This document shows, in pieces, positions 35,251 through 45,493 of a stretch of 64,000 bases of DNA. The notes beneath the pieces are model-generated. The model searched no databases. It was not told the origin of the DNA and saw only the letters and a program-made list of their open reading frames with translations. A program made the translations under genes and the position numbers. Source of the stretch: Mesostigma viride. Its lineage: Eukaryota > Streptophyta > Mesostigmatophyceae > Mesostigmatales > Mesostigmataceae. The DNA is taken from assembly GCA_009746045.1 (NCBI GenBank), contig RPFO01000241.1:1-64000 (forward strand), in the 5' to 3' direction. Every line of letters starts with the position of its first letter. The first letter of the stretch is position 1.

Positions 35251-36130
35251 GGGGGAAAGATCATACGGCGCTGCCATGGCAAGAAAACCCAGCAACCCAG
35301 CAACGCAGCTATGGCGCAACCCAGAAACGAAAACATTTGCGACAGCCTGCTTCAATAATGCTTGGATTCACACAAATGAACAAGTGGGGCTTACCAATCC
35401 AATCGATGGTCTCGGCTTGCTCGCAAATCCCTGCAACCAAACGAGAACCGACAAAAACACTCACACTCCCCCGTCAGCGACCGGCACCACGACACCAAAA
35501 AAGCGACGAAATTATCTGTCTCACACTCCCCCGTCATCGAGCTGCTTGTGGACAACTATCTGTCAAAAGCATCCATGTACATACACCGCCATTGCTCACC
35601 TCTTTTCACACTCTTCGGCTGCACACAATGGCGTTGCTCAGTCGAATATGGCTGTCGGGTTGCTAATATCGTTGTCACTTTCGGCCGATGTCGCGAATAC
35701 CCGCCGTTGATGCTCGGGTGCAAGGTGCATCCACGGTGTCGGTCTTCCAGGAGGGCTGGAAAGCGCCAACGCAGCACCTGCAATTCAAATTCCCTGGTGC
35801 TGGTATGCCGACGCGCAAATGGAATGGCGCGGCGCCTAAAAGACGCCGCGCGCGGTAAAAAAATTTACGCGCCAAACGATATGGCGCGGCGCCGGGACGG
35901 CGCCGCGCTGAAAAATACTTGCAGTCGCAACTGTGACGTGGCGCTGCAGACCACACGGTAGGGAATTCGCAGCGCCATATATGGCGCCACGCCGACTCCT
36001 GACGCCGTGTGGCGCCACATGGACGCGGCGCTGCACACAGCTCGAGCCCATTTTTTCACATTCCTGCTACCTGATTGGACGCCTGGCGGAGGAAGCTTTT
36101 CACGGCGCGACGCCGAGGGGCTTCAAAAAC
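35250..36130. other. GC-rich inverted-repeat region, no clear gene
   Basis: Between 35820 and 36040 the motif GGCGCC and its extended form ATGGCGCGGCGCC recur at least six times, several as hairpin pairs (GGCGCGGCGCCGGGACGGCG at 35884). Medium open frames exist on both strands but conflict with each other and have no recognisable domain. A TATATAA box-like motif follows at about 36133. Confidence 0.4.
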
Positions 36131-36229
36131 GTATATAAGCAGGCAAAATTTCTCCGAAATTTAATGAACGAGCGCGACGCGGAGACCATGCTAGTGTGCG
36201 GAACTGGTGAACCACACCGGTACGGGACA

Positions 36230-36310
36230 GATTCTTGGCTGATCCTCGTAGTACCTCGTGAACACGTCTAGTAGGCCCGGGTTCAACTCCCGTCGTAACA
36301 TTTTTTTTTG
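36230..36310 (+). other. tRNA-like 3' half with B-box and T-run
   Basis: GGCCCGGGTTCAACTCCCGT resembles a tRNA T-arm and contains the pol III B-box form GGTTCAACTCC. A run of nine or ten T follows at about 36300, as in a pol III terminator, and TGGCTGATCC at about 36236 is weakly A-box-like. The acceptor and anticodon stems do not pair, so this is not a functional tRNA; a tRNA-derived SINE head or relic is more likely. Confidence 0.35.
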
Positions 36311-36748
36311 GGTTGGTGTGGCAAGCCTATAAAGCAATCCGCAAACCACTACACGGCTGGTAAGATTTAATATAATTAGCAACCTAATAGCTATATCAAA
36401 AATGTTTATGGGCATGGAAATTTTTAATATGTTGATATTAGACTGCAATGAAACGAATATGCAACCTGCCCCCCTATGTTTAATACAATTATTATTATTA
36501 TTTGTGGCATGAATATAATAATTGTGTGAAATACAATGCTATGTGCAATATATTGCTGGTATGCCATGCAATTGTAACCAACAGGTGCAAGACCAAAAGG
36601 CGTCTTCAGGGCCCACCTGCTGCGAACAAGAGCTATGGCGGCAAGAGGTGCGTGCAGGGTTACGGATTTACGGGGTTGTTGACCACCAAATTTGTTGTTA
36701 CGTGTGTTATGGAAACATTTCAGTCGAATTTCTGGGTTCCAACGGTCG

Positions 36749-38475
36749 TTAACTCGTCGTCTGTCCCAACTCAGTCCTCAAAAGAGGACTGAGTTGACCT
36801 TTTTCAACCGCGTGTAGCGACTAGGTGGGGGGTCCATCCCAATTGTTTTGATGTGGATCGAGGGTGTATTTGATGTCATTTTGCTGGAAAAAATACTGCG
36901 TTAGTGAAAATTTGACCCAAACACCTGGAAATTACTCGGACATATGACACCCTCGGCGAATTTGCATTTTTCGGGATAAGAGCGAGTGGGGAAAATTTAA
37001 TCAAATCATGGTGCACGTTAGAAAAATATAGGCATGTAAACAATATAGTTCTTGAAACGTGGCAAAAAACTGGGCTCAATTTGGCCACTGCCACTGCCTG
37101 AAACAATGAAAAAACTCTCAGTCCTCAGGAGAGGAATGGGGCTTTTGCTAACTTTGCTAGCATGTAAGTGCGGTCATACTACACACCACCGTGGCCACCA
37201 ACCATCCCAATCACCTCATTTCCCTTCAAGCGTAACAGGACAACACACTTGCATCATCATACTGCAGTTGTATCATACCTTATCATGTAGTGAGAGCCTA
37301 TGCATGCACGTAGGGAATGGGCTTGGATACCTACCAACAAAGGGTTATGTTATAAGTGTCAACCACCAATATAATGGGTAGGTTAGCATCTTTCCATTGT
37401 TTCTAACAACAATAGATATGGCTATAACTGTTTTGCCTTGCCATGATGTGGCCAACATAGTTGCTGGCACATGATGGCAGTGGTTTGTCACCAAGACTTT
37501 TCACTCACCCGTATAAGCTTGAAAGCACCCTTGACGCAGCCCGTGGCCACACAATCATGCAGTATGAACGTAGAAAAAGAATAACTAACATCTATGAAGG
37601 TGTTTAAACCTGCACAGCTCCTAAAACCCTGCACAACTACACTGGGTTAAGGCAAATGCCTGCTAACATCATCTGAAAAGGGGGTTTTAGAGAGGGGCAG
37701 GCAACGGTCAAGAAAGAGCATCAAGACTTGAACCTGACAACGCCTGGCAAGCTTAAACTTATGTAAGAACATCAAGAAACGAAGAGGCAACGATAATCCG
37801 ACTTTACCTGGCACGGCTGGCGTTACCTTGGCCCAGGCGGTGCCCGCAAAAGTGGCACTTTGCGGCACATAGACCATGACGTGACAGAGTGGTCGAAATC
37901 ATCAAATCTATACTGTCACTCAATTTATTCTAATACAATACATGTTAAAATGTAGAAACAAACCTATCAGCCATTGAAATTGCGCCGGAAAGCAAGCGCA
38001 GTCATCAATTCCGTCGACCTGCCTTATCGCAGTTTTTTCCAGCAAGAACAGTGCCGACACCGGGTAAATCGCATCCCCGCGAGCTAAAAATTAGGATTTA
38101 TCATCTACAGGTCATATAAAATCTATTTCCTGAGTTTGGACAGCTAAATCGTCCGCAAACGTAAACTGCATGCATGGGCGCGAGCCGCCATGGCTAGGTC
38201 GTGCATTTCCGGAACTTGGGTTTCACGTGGAAAAGTACCCTTACCACCTGTACTTTGACCGTACATTTAGCCGCTCATACCAAATCCAAAAAAATCCCAA
38301 AAATATGTCCAAGAAAGATCTTTTCACGTAGTATTTGAATAAATTTTGAGAGAATTTTTTTGTCGAACATTCTGACCGGGGCGAATTTTGTACAGAACCT
38401 CAAAACTCGGTCCTCAGGAGAGGACTGAGAAAAACTCAGTCCTCTCCAGAGGTAGTGGGACAGACGACGAGTTAA
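36749..38475. mobile_element. TTAA-flanked terminal-inverted-repeat element
   Basis: The left end is TTAA then CTCGTCGTCTGTCCCA (36753-36768). The right end is TGGGACAGACGACGAG (38456-38471) then TTAA, an exact 16-bp inverted pair with TTAA on both sides. TTAA duplication is the hallmark of piggyBac-type transposition. Inside the ends, the hairpin motif CTCAGTCCTC/GAGGACTGAG recurs at 36767-36796, about 37120 and 38407-38450. The 1.7-kb interior has no transposase frame, so the element would be non-autonomous. The left TTAA lies at the edge of a drifted copy of the CCAACGG-type palindrome. Confidence 0.75.
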
Positions 38476-38559
38476 GGTTATAAAAAGTGCGTTGGGATTC
38501 GGAAATTCACATCCTGGCGTGTAAAAAATGCAGGTGTTGGCGAGTTTTCGGCCCGCTTT

Positions 38560-39080
38560 CAGGGGTCCAACGGCCGTTGGGTGTCTAAAATGCATGTGTT
38601 AGCGTGTTTCCGGCCCGCTTTCAGGGGCCCAACGGCCGTTGGACGTCGAAAATGCATGTGTTGGCGTGTTTTCGGCCCGCTTTCAGGGGTCCAACGGCCG
38701 TTGGGTGTCGAAAATGCATGTGTTGGCGTGTTTCAGGCCCACTTTCAGGGGTCCAACGGCCGTTGGGTGTAGAAAATGCATGTGTTGGCGTGTTTTCGGC
38801 CCGCTTTCAGGGGTCCAACGGCCGTTGGGTGTCGAAAATGCATGTGTTGGCGTGTTTCAGGCCCACTTTCAGGGGTCCAACGGCCGTTGGGTGTCGAAAA
38901 TGCATGTGTTGGCGTGTTTTCGGCCCGCTTTCTGGGGTCCAACGGCCGTTGGGTGTCGAAAATGCATGTGTTGGCGTGTTTCAGGCCCACTTTCGGGGTC
39001 CAACGGCCGTTGGGTGTCGAAAATGCATGTGTTGGCGTGTTTCAGGCGTACTTTCAGGGGTCCAACGGCCGTTGGGACCT
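38560..39080. repeat. 61-bp palindrome-bearing array, nine units
   Basis: Nine units of about 61 bp, each CAGGGGTCCAACGGCCGTTGG plus GTGTCGAAAATGCATGTGTT and GGCGTGTTT. The palindrome is the same 14-mer as in the 46-bp and 208-bp arrays, but the rest of the unit is unrelated. The array lies just upstream of the transposase gene's first recognised exon, probably in its first intron. Confidence 0.95.
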
Positions 39081-39162
39081 ACAAATTGGGTAATTGTTGG
39101 AAAGCAATAATTTGATAAAAAGTCAAAACTTCGTCTGGATTCTGTATGCGCGCGGATGCAGG

Positions 39163-42100
39163 TGAAGCGCACAACAAAGACCTAAGTCTCAAGTACGTCG
39201 AGATCAAGGGCAACCAACTTGCCCTCGACATGGCCAGCGCAATGGAATACTTGCTGAAGGACAACAATCACAAGACTGAAAACACGAAAACTGCAGTAGG
39301 CTTGAGGGCGCTTGAGCGGCTGCCAGGTGCGGTTGTGAAGGTTATGGGGAAACAGTACCGCCCTGCGCTGAAAAGAAAGGCGTCGGAGTCCTTCGCTCAG
39401 GAGGTTGTCGCTAATATCGTGCAAGGTTTCCAGGAATTGGGCAAGTCGGATGAGCACAGGAACGCGAAGTGCGCTGTGCTGTCAATGTGCTTGGGAAAGG
39501 ACGGCATGAACAATCAAGGGCATTGCACTCTCGCGCGGCTGCTTCACGTCACGCCCAAGGATATCCAGACCGCAAGGGGAATGAGGATGGGGGGCGACCT
39601 TCCCGCCCTGAAGGCGCCCCCTCGTGCTTTACGGTCGGACAAGTTTCCGGAGGAGGTCAAAGACATCGTCGGGAGTTACTGGTTGTCAGACCTAAACACG
39701 AGGGCGTCTCCCAACCATAAGGACGTGGTCAATGAGTTCGAAAGGAAGGGAAACGCCAGGATCCTCATTTCCTCCCAGGGCGGAAGGTACTATTTGGACT
39801 CGCTTGAAACGATTTACAAGCGGTTCTGTTCTGACGCGTCGCCGTACAAGGGAGGTATCGTGACGACTGCGGACGGGACAAGGTACAAGGTGGGGTACAC
39901 GAAGTTCGTGGAGTTCATGCCCAAGTGCGTAAAGGGCGTGTGGAAGGACCGGGACTTGTGCGCATGCGAAAAGCACGTCGTCTTCGAGTCTCTGCTCTCT
40001 GCCTTCGCCAAAGGCGTCAAGGAGTTGAAGAGCACGCTGGAGATCGAGGAGAGGGAGGGTATCCCTTCCGTGCCTGACAATGCCCATGATTTCGTTCGAC
40101 GTTTCACCTGCCACAGGGCTGAGAGGGGGGAGGGGGGGCAAGGAGGGGGGAGGACGGGCGGCCCGTTCGTTAACGTCCCAATGAACTGCTTGGAAGGGAC
40201 GTGCAACGAGTGTGGGATTTCCGAGTTCATCGTGACGGACCAGATGAAGGGGTGGACAAAGAAGTACACGTGGTTCGACTTCATAAAGGAGGGCACAGCG
40301 CCCCGTGGGACGGTAAGCATGTATATTTGCATCGTTGAATATATATATGTAGACGACGTCGGGCACCATCGTGTGGTGCCCTTTGTCCTGGAGGAGTTTG
40401 GGGCCATGGGGCCCCTGACCTCCGCCTTCTTCAAGGAGTGTTGCCGGCTCCGGGAGGACCGGCTGGACCTGGAGGGCCAGCGGGCCCCATGGTCGGCGCG
40501 GACCTGGACGTCATATTGGCGTCAGCGCTTGTCGGTGGCGCTGACTCGGGCCATGGCGGACATCATGCTCCGCCGTACGCGGGCTGATTTTGCGGTGCAG
40601 CAGGGCTATTAGGTTCCTCCCGTTAGGCGTTTCCATTGGTCTTATCGTAGTATAGAGCTTTGACATGGCTCTGTATATAGGTTTATAGCTGGGCGTTTGC
40701 TTTGGTTTGAGTGATTTCACTCTGCTGTAAGTAATTATATTTTTAATATATATGTAGACTTTCATACTTCCAACGGCCGTTGGCGTTGGGAAATTCCCAG
40801 CTGCTGACTTCCATTCTTCGGTCAATCCATGGTGCGCGGGTGTGTTGTGTTGCAGGAGGAGGATGTGGCGCCGCAAATGAACCTGCAGCAAAAACTCATC
40901 AAGTCAACCCTCTCGGAGCTCCATGAACTCATTACGGCGCGCTTCCCGGAATTCGCCATTCACGTCCATACATGGGCCTGGCAGCACCACGCTTACAAGG
41001 AGTGCATTGACGTGATGCCGCTGGGAACGGTGGTGGTCCTGATGGACTACTCGGAGAACTATTCGGACCACCTGCAGAAACAGTTGCAGGCGCAGTACTG
41101 GTACCCAAGTAGTTACGTCCTGATGCCGGTGATCGTGATGTACCGTGATCCCGTATCGCTGGAAATCAAAAGGGTGAAGCACGATTACATGGGGAAGGAC
41201 ATACCGAGGAATGCCCAGACCCTGGAGTTCGTGATGAAGAATACCCTTAACGTGCTGAGGGAGGAGGGGGTGGAGGTGAGGAACTGGATCAGTTGGTCCG
41301 ACAACTGTAAGGAGCAGTTCCAATCCCGGTATGTGTTGGCGATGGCTGCGGACCTGCTCGAGGCCGACCCCGACTTGGAATCATTGGAGTGGAACTACTC
41401 GTGTGCAGGACATGGGAAGGGGGAGTCGGACGGGGAGGGGGGGACGGTCAAAAGCATCCTCAAAAGAGCGCAGATGCAGGAGGACAATCGGAACCTGAAT
41501 ACGGTGGAGGCACTGGTGGCCTACCTGAACCGGGATTGGAGAACCGGCAAAGACTCGAGTCGACCATCGGCACAATCGGACGTGGTTCGACGGGCATTTC
41601 TTCTCGATAACGTAAGTAAAGACAGTTGCTTTCTGGTGGTCAAGTGCAGTTCTATAATTTGTCTCTGGTTACACTTTACAGAGGACAGCTTCCTTGATGC
41701 AGTTTGAAGTTTCATAAGGCCAACGGCCGTTGGAGCTGGAAAATCGTATAATTGTTGAGTGCCAACGGCCGTTGGAGTTGAGAAATGTACTTATATAAAG
41801 TTTCCAAGGGCCAACGGCCGTTGGAGTTGGGAAATCTTATAATTGTTGAGTGCCAACGGCCGTTGGAGTTGGGAAATGTGCTGTGATGTTGTTTCATGGA
41901 TTTACAATTGCAGATTCTCACGTCCGGTAAGGAGCGAGGCCCGATCCGAGATATCTCCACGGCACACCAGTGGCGACTGGACAAAAAGGGCGAGCGGGTC
42001 GAGGTGGTAAAGCTCAGGCGTTTTTCATGCTTCAGTTGTGCGGAGTGCCGAGAGGGCAAGTGGACGACATGCCCAAACGATTGGAGCAGCTCGTCGTGGA

Positions 42101-42695
42101 CTGTAAAACTCCAGGCGAGTAAGTCGCGGAACCCCACGCGATATCCGGGAACCCGCCTGAACCACGTTCAAACGGCAAGAAACGAGTTGGGGCGTGGTTT
42201 GCAGGAGGGGGAGGCCGTCGCAGTCGCATCTGAGAGGGGGCACAAGGACCATGTGCCCGACCACCCGTACTGGTTGGCGAAAGTTGTTCGAGTCGCCCAC
42301 CAACTCGACAAGGATGAGTGTTTAAACAAACATACAGGGGGGGGGGCGAGGTTTTTAAGAAAGGCAACTGGGTAATGTACGTAAAATACTTCGAAAGGTG
42401 CTCCTCCTCCGGATCGGACGCCCGACGCTTCTTCTGGAACCCAGACGACCGAGAACCCTTAACTGCAATCGTGTGCTACCTGAGCGTCGCAAAGGTCACG
42501 AAGGGCAAGTGGGAAGGACATCCGGACAACACGCGACAGGGCTGGTTCACAATTGCGAAGAAGGTGGACGCCGAAATTACGGTACGTCATTCCAAACATT
42601 ACTGTGTAAAATTGGTGTTTGTATGTCGCATGTGTTTTTTTGTCGACGGTCGTTCACCTTACTAATGTTACATACAGGGCAATCAGCCTATACTT
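39163..42695 (+). CDS. DDE-type transposase-like protein (spliced)
   Basis: Predicted exons are 39163-40310, 40849-41610, 41914-42580 and 42678-42695, with GTAAGC, GTAAGT and GTACGT donors and CAG acceptors. The 5' end is incomplete, since the first exon seems to begin at a splice acceptor. Order: charged N-terminus, Cys-rich segment (NCLEGTCNECG), then an RNase-H-like core with MDYSENY (41042-41062), WSDNCKEQF (D at 41300) and HGKGESDGEGG (D near 41429). These match a widespread but poorly named eukaryotic transposon family whose proteins carry D(F/Y)SENY, SDG..QF and HGKG..DG. The C-terminal part (YWLAKVVRVA, FKKGNWVMYVKYFER) looks like a BAH/Tudor-type binding domain. One frame break falls at ten G (42337-42346). 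The three acidic positions support nuclease function; mobility today is unknown. Confidence 0.7.
40355..40745 (+). mobile_element. 5'-truncated LINE in the transposase intron
   Basis: A 391-bp insertion flanked by the perfect 14-bp duplication ATATATATGTAGAC (40341-40354 and 40746-40759). It contains the last 86 or so codons of a retroelement protein (VVPFVLEEFGAMGPLTSAFF, WTSYWRQRLSVALTRAM) ending at 40612, then a 3' UTR ending AATTATATTTTTAA. The protein tail resembles the C-termini of reverse-transcriptase proteins in algal genomes; that assignment is from memory of the pattern only. It lies in the predicted intron 40311-40848, in the same orientation as the gene. Confidence 0.8.
41719..41870. 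repeat. Palindrome cluster, four copies (intronic)
   Basis: GCCAACGGCCGTTGGAG(C/T)T occurs four times (about 41719, 41761, 41811, 41851) with alternating spacers (ATTGTTGAGT or TATAAAGTTTCCAAG). All are inside the predicted intron 41611-41913 of the transposase gene. Single copies lie in the preceding intron (about 40771) and after the gene (about 42740). Confidence 0.9.
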
Positions 42696-42950
42696 TAGCT
42701 TGGCTGCATGGCGCATGTCGCATATCTTAATTTCTCAAAGCCAACGGCCGTTGGACTTACGAAACTGGACAAGTGCCAAGTGCGGATTGGGTACTAAAAT
42801 GGGCATTCTTGTTGAGGATGACCAGTTGTGTTTATATATTTTTGCATGGTGGCGGATGACTTGGCGTGTTGTTGCATTTTTACATACGGGTGTATGGTAG
42901 GCCTTAAACCCTAAACCCCTACACTCCTAAACCATATTTACCCTTATATG
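42696..42950. other. Spacer with one palindrome and telomere-like scrap
   Basis: Holds the last palindrome copy of the window (about 42740) and, at 42903-42920, TTAAACCCTAAACCCC, which resembles two units of the plant/green-algal telomere repeat. It is far too short to call a telomere. No gene supported. Confidence 0.5.
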
Positions 42951-44151
42951 TTGGGTGTGTTGTGTGAATGTTGGGTATGTGTGTTGGGGCGTGTGTGTTG
43001 TGTGTGTGTGTTGGGTGCATTCATGAAGGTGCGGGGGCGTGTAGGGTGTGTGCAAAGTGTCTTGTGTGTTGATGTTGGGTGTGTGGGGGGGGGAGGTACA
43101 TGTGTGTTGTGTGTGTGACTTAGTAGGTGTGTTGTGTGTGTGACTTAGGTGTGTGTGTTGTTTGTGTTGGATATGTGTTGTGTGTGTGTGTGTTGTGTGT
43201 GTGTAGGGTGTCTTGTGTGTTGGTTTCTTGTTTTTAGTAGGTGTTGGGTGTGTGTATGTCGGGTGCAAACATAGTGTGTGTGTGTGTGTGTGTGTGTGTG
43301 TTCGGTATGTGTGTTGGGTGTCTTGTGTGTGTGTGTTCGGTATGTGTGTTGAGGCGTGTGTGTGTGCTCTGTGTATGTATGTTGTGTGTGTGTGTGTTGG
43401 GGCGTGTGCGTGTGTGTGTTGTGTGCATGTTAATTGTCATGTATTGGTGTTGAGTGTGGGGGGGGGATGGACGTGTGTGTTGTGTGTGACTTAGGTGTGT
43501 TATGTGTGTGTTGTGTGTGACTTAAGTGTGTAGTGTGTGTGTTGTGTGTGTTGGATGTGTGGTGTGGGTGTGGGTGTGGGTGTGTGGGTGGGTGGGGGGG
43601 GGCCAAGTGTCTTGTGTGTTGGTATTGGGTTTGTGTGGGGGGGTGTACGTGTGTGTTGTGTGTGACTTAGGTGTGTTTTGTGTGTGTTGTGTGTGATCGA
43701 CCTAGGTGTGTGTTGCGTGTGTGTGTTGGGTGTACATGTGTTCATAAAGGGTGTGGGTGTGTGTAGGGTGTGTGCAAAGTGTCTTGTGTGTTGGTGTTGG
43801 GTGTGGGGGGGGGGGAAAGTACGTGTGTGTTGTGTGTGTGACTTAGGTGTGTTGTGTGTGTGTTGTTTGCATGTTATTGTTGGTGTTGTGGGGGGGGGGG
43901 ATGTACGTGTACGTGTGTTGTGTGTTGGTGTCTTATTTTTAGGTGTTGGTGTGTGTGTCGTGGGTGCAAACATTGTGTGTGTGTGTGTGTTGGGTGTGTG
44001 TTGGGTGTCTTGTGTGTTTGGTGTTTTTGGTAGGTGTTGTGTGTGCGTGTTTTCGGTATGTGTGTTGGGTGTCTTGTGTGTGTGTGGTATGTGTTTGGGT
44101 GTTGTTGTGTGTGCAGTGTTGGGGCGGTGGTTTTACCGGATTAGGATACAT
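42950..44151. repeat. GT-rich degenerate array ending in an inverted repeat
   Basis: More than 1.1 kb of GTGTGTGTTGGGTGTGTGTT-like sequence with internal duplicated phrases (TGTCTTGTGTGTTGGTGTCT, GGGTGCAAACAT). It ends at 44126-44151 with a 26-bp sequence starting GGTGGTTTTACCGGATTAGG whose exact reverse complement starts the similar array at 54072. The open frames (VCVCVL; HTHNTH) are repeat translations. Confidence 0.9.
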
Positions 44152-45490
44152 TTGCACGGCTTCAAATGTATCCTAAATGCACCATTGGCAAACATGGTTT
44201 CTGGACATGGTCAATATCATTCATATGTTTGGCAAGCATGATATGATCATGCTTGCCAAAGATGTTGTCTCTTTTCATATTTCACACATATATTATCGGC
44301 CTCGGCGTGCCATGCTTCCACGTTTGTTGTCTCTTTTCATATATTGTGAATATGATCAATAAAATTCCAAACATGACCATGTTGGAGACTTCAAGTGGAG
44401 CATCATGATTACTGTTTTCACTATTACGTAACCCATGGTTCATGTTAACATGGCATAATGAGCAATCCTATTGACCCCATGACTAATGGTGAAGTTAATA
44501 AAGTTACATCGTGGCACGTCACTATAGCATCAAGTTGCATCATTGTGCATAAAGTAGTTTAGCACTGAGTTGGCATGCCAACACCAGGTACACTAAATAA
44601 ATTAAAACCAGAATTGATAAACAACCCAGTATCCAAATACAGTATCCATATATATGCAGGCGTTTGCTTTGGTTTGAGTGATTTCACTCTGCTGTAAGTA
44701 ATTATATTTTTAATATATATATGCAGGTCGTACTACAGGTACAGCCACGGCTGCCACGCGGCTTCTGCAGCGATCACGCTCTTTCTCCTAGACAATTGCT
44801 CTACTGGTCCCTACAGGTCGGTCGACTTGGACCATGATGCGTCAAGAACAGTTAATTGACCGACTTAAACAAGATGTTTGTCTACATGCAGCTGTCTGCA
44901 CCTAACTAACGCGAAACCGCGTGCTACCAAATATAGGGGCAAATGCATGAGTAACACATGTCAACGCACAACCGGTGGAAATCACGCGATACCAACCGCG
45001 GCAACAGTGGTGTGAACATAGCGGGCACTGACATGCAAAAAAGCACCAGCAGCGGCATCAGTAGCAAATTGTAGTAGCGGAACAATAGCCACTACATCAA
45101 TGCAACAACACATCAGCCCAGCAACACAGCAGCAGCATGACCGTAGCACAGCAGCAGCACAACTGTAGCACATCAACACGGCCGCATAGCAGGAGCACAA
45201 GTCAGCGCAGCAGCAACTTAGTATGCCGATTCCTGAATTTCCTATCAGTGGACTATAGTCCATTGATAGGAAATTCACTAATAGGCAGTACTAGCTCAGC
45301 AGCACGGCAGCAATGCAGCAGTGCATCAACACAGCAGCACGACAGCAATACATCAGCGGCACGGCAGCAATGCAGCAACACATCAGCACAATAGCACAGC
45401 AGCAGCACGGCAGCAATGCAGCAGCAATAGCATGGCAGCACAGCAGCAGCAGCAGCACATGAGCAGCTCAATGACAACAACGCTGCTTGC
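44152..45490. other. Non-coding region with LINE tail and CAG-rich tract
   Basis: Contains a hairpin of two 15-bp arms at 44228-44260 (TTTGGCAAGCATGAT). There is a 42-bp near-perfect palindrome at 45235-45276 with a single mismatched pair. From about 45000 to 45480 lies a degenerate (CAG)n/(CAACA)n tract running to the stop of the next gene. No protein frame is supported. Confidence 0.55.
44661..44714 (+). mobile_element. Minimal LINE 3' tail with target-site duplication
   Basis: 52 bp starting CGTTTGCTTTGGTTTGAGTG are identical to the last 52 bp of the LINE at 40355-40745. The insert is flanked by the 13-bp duplication ATATATATGCAGG (44648-44660 and 44715-44727). This is a heavily 5'-truncated second insertion of the same family. 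Confidence 0.8.
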
Positions 45491-45493
45491 GCT

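Noticed and set aside
40311-40350. A 40-nt intron from GTAAGC to TATGTAG
   Set aside because: Removing it would shift the frame, and the AT-rich right end is better explained as the target-site duplication of the inserted LINE; the real acceptor appears to be at 40848.
42903-42933. TTAAACCCTAAACCCC considered as a telomere or chromosome end
   Set aside because: Only about two units are present and unique sequence continues on both sides; at best a tiny interstitial scrap.
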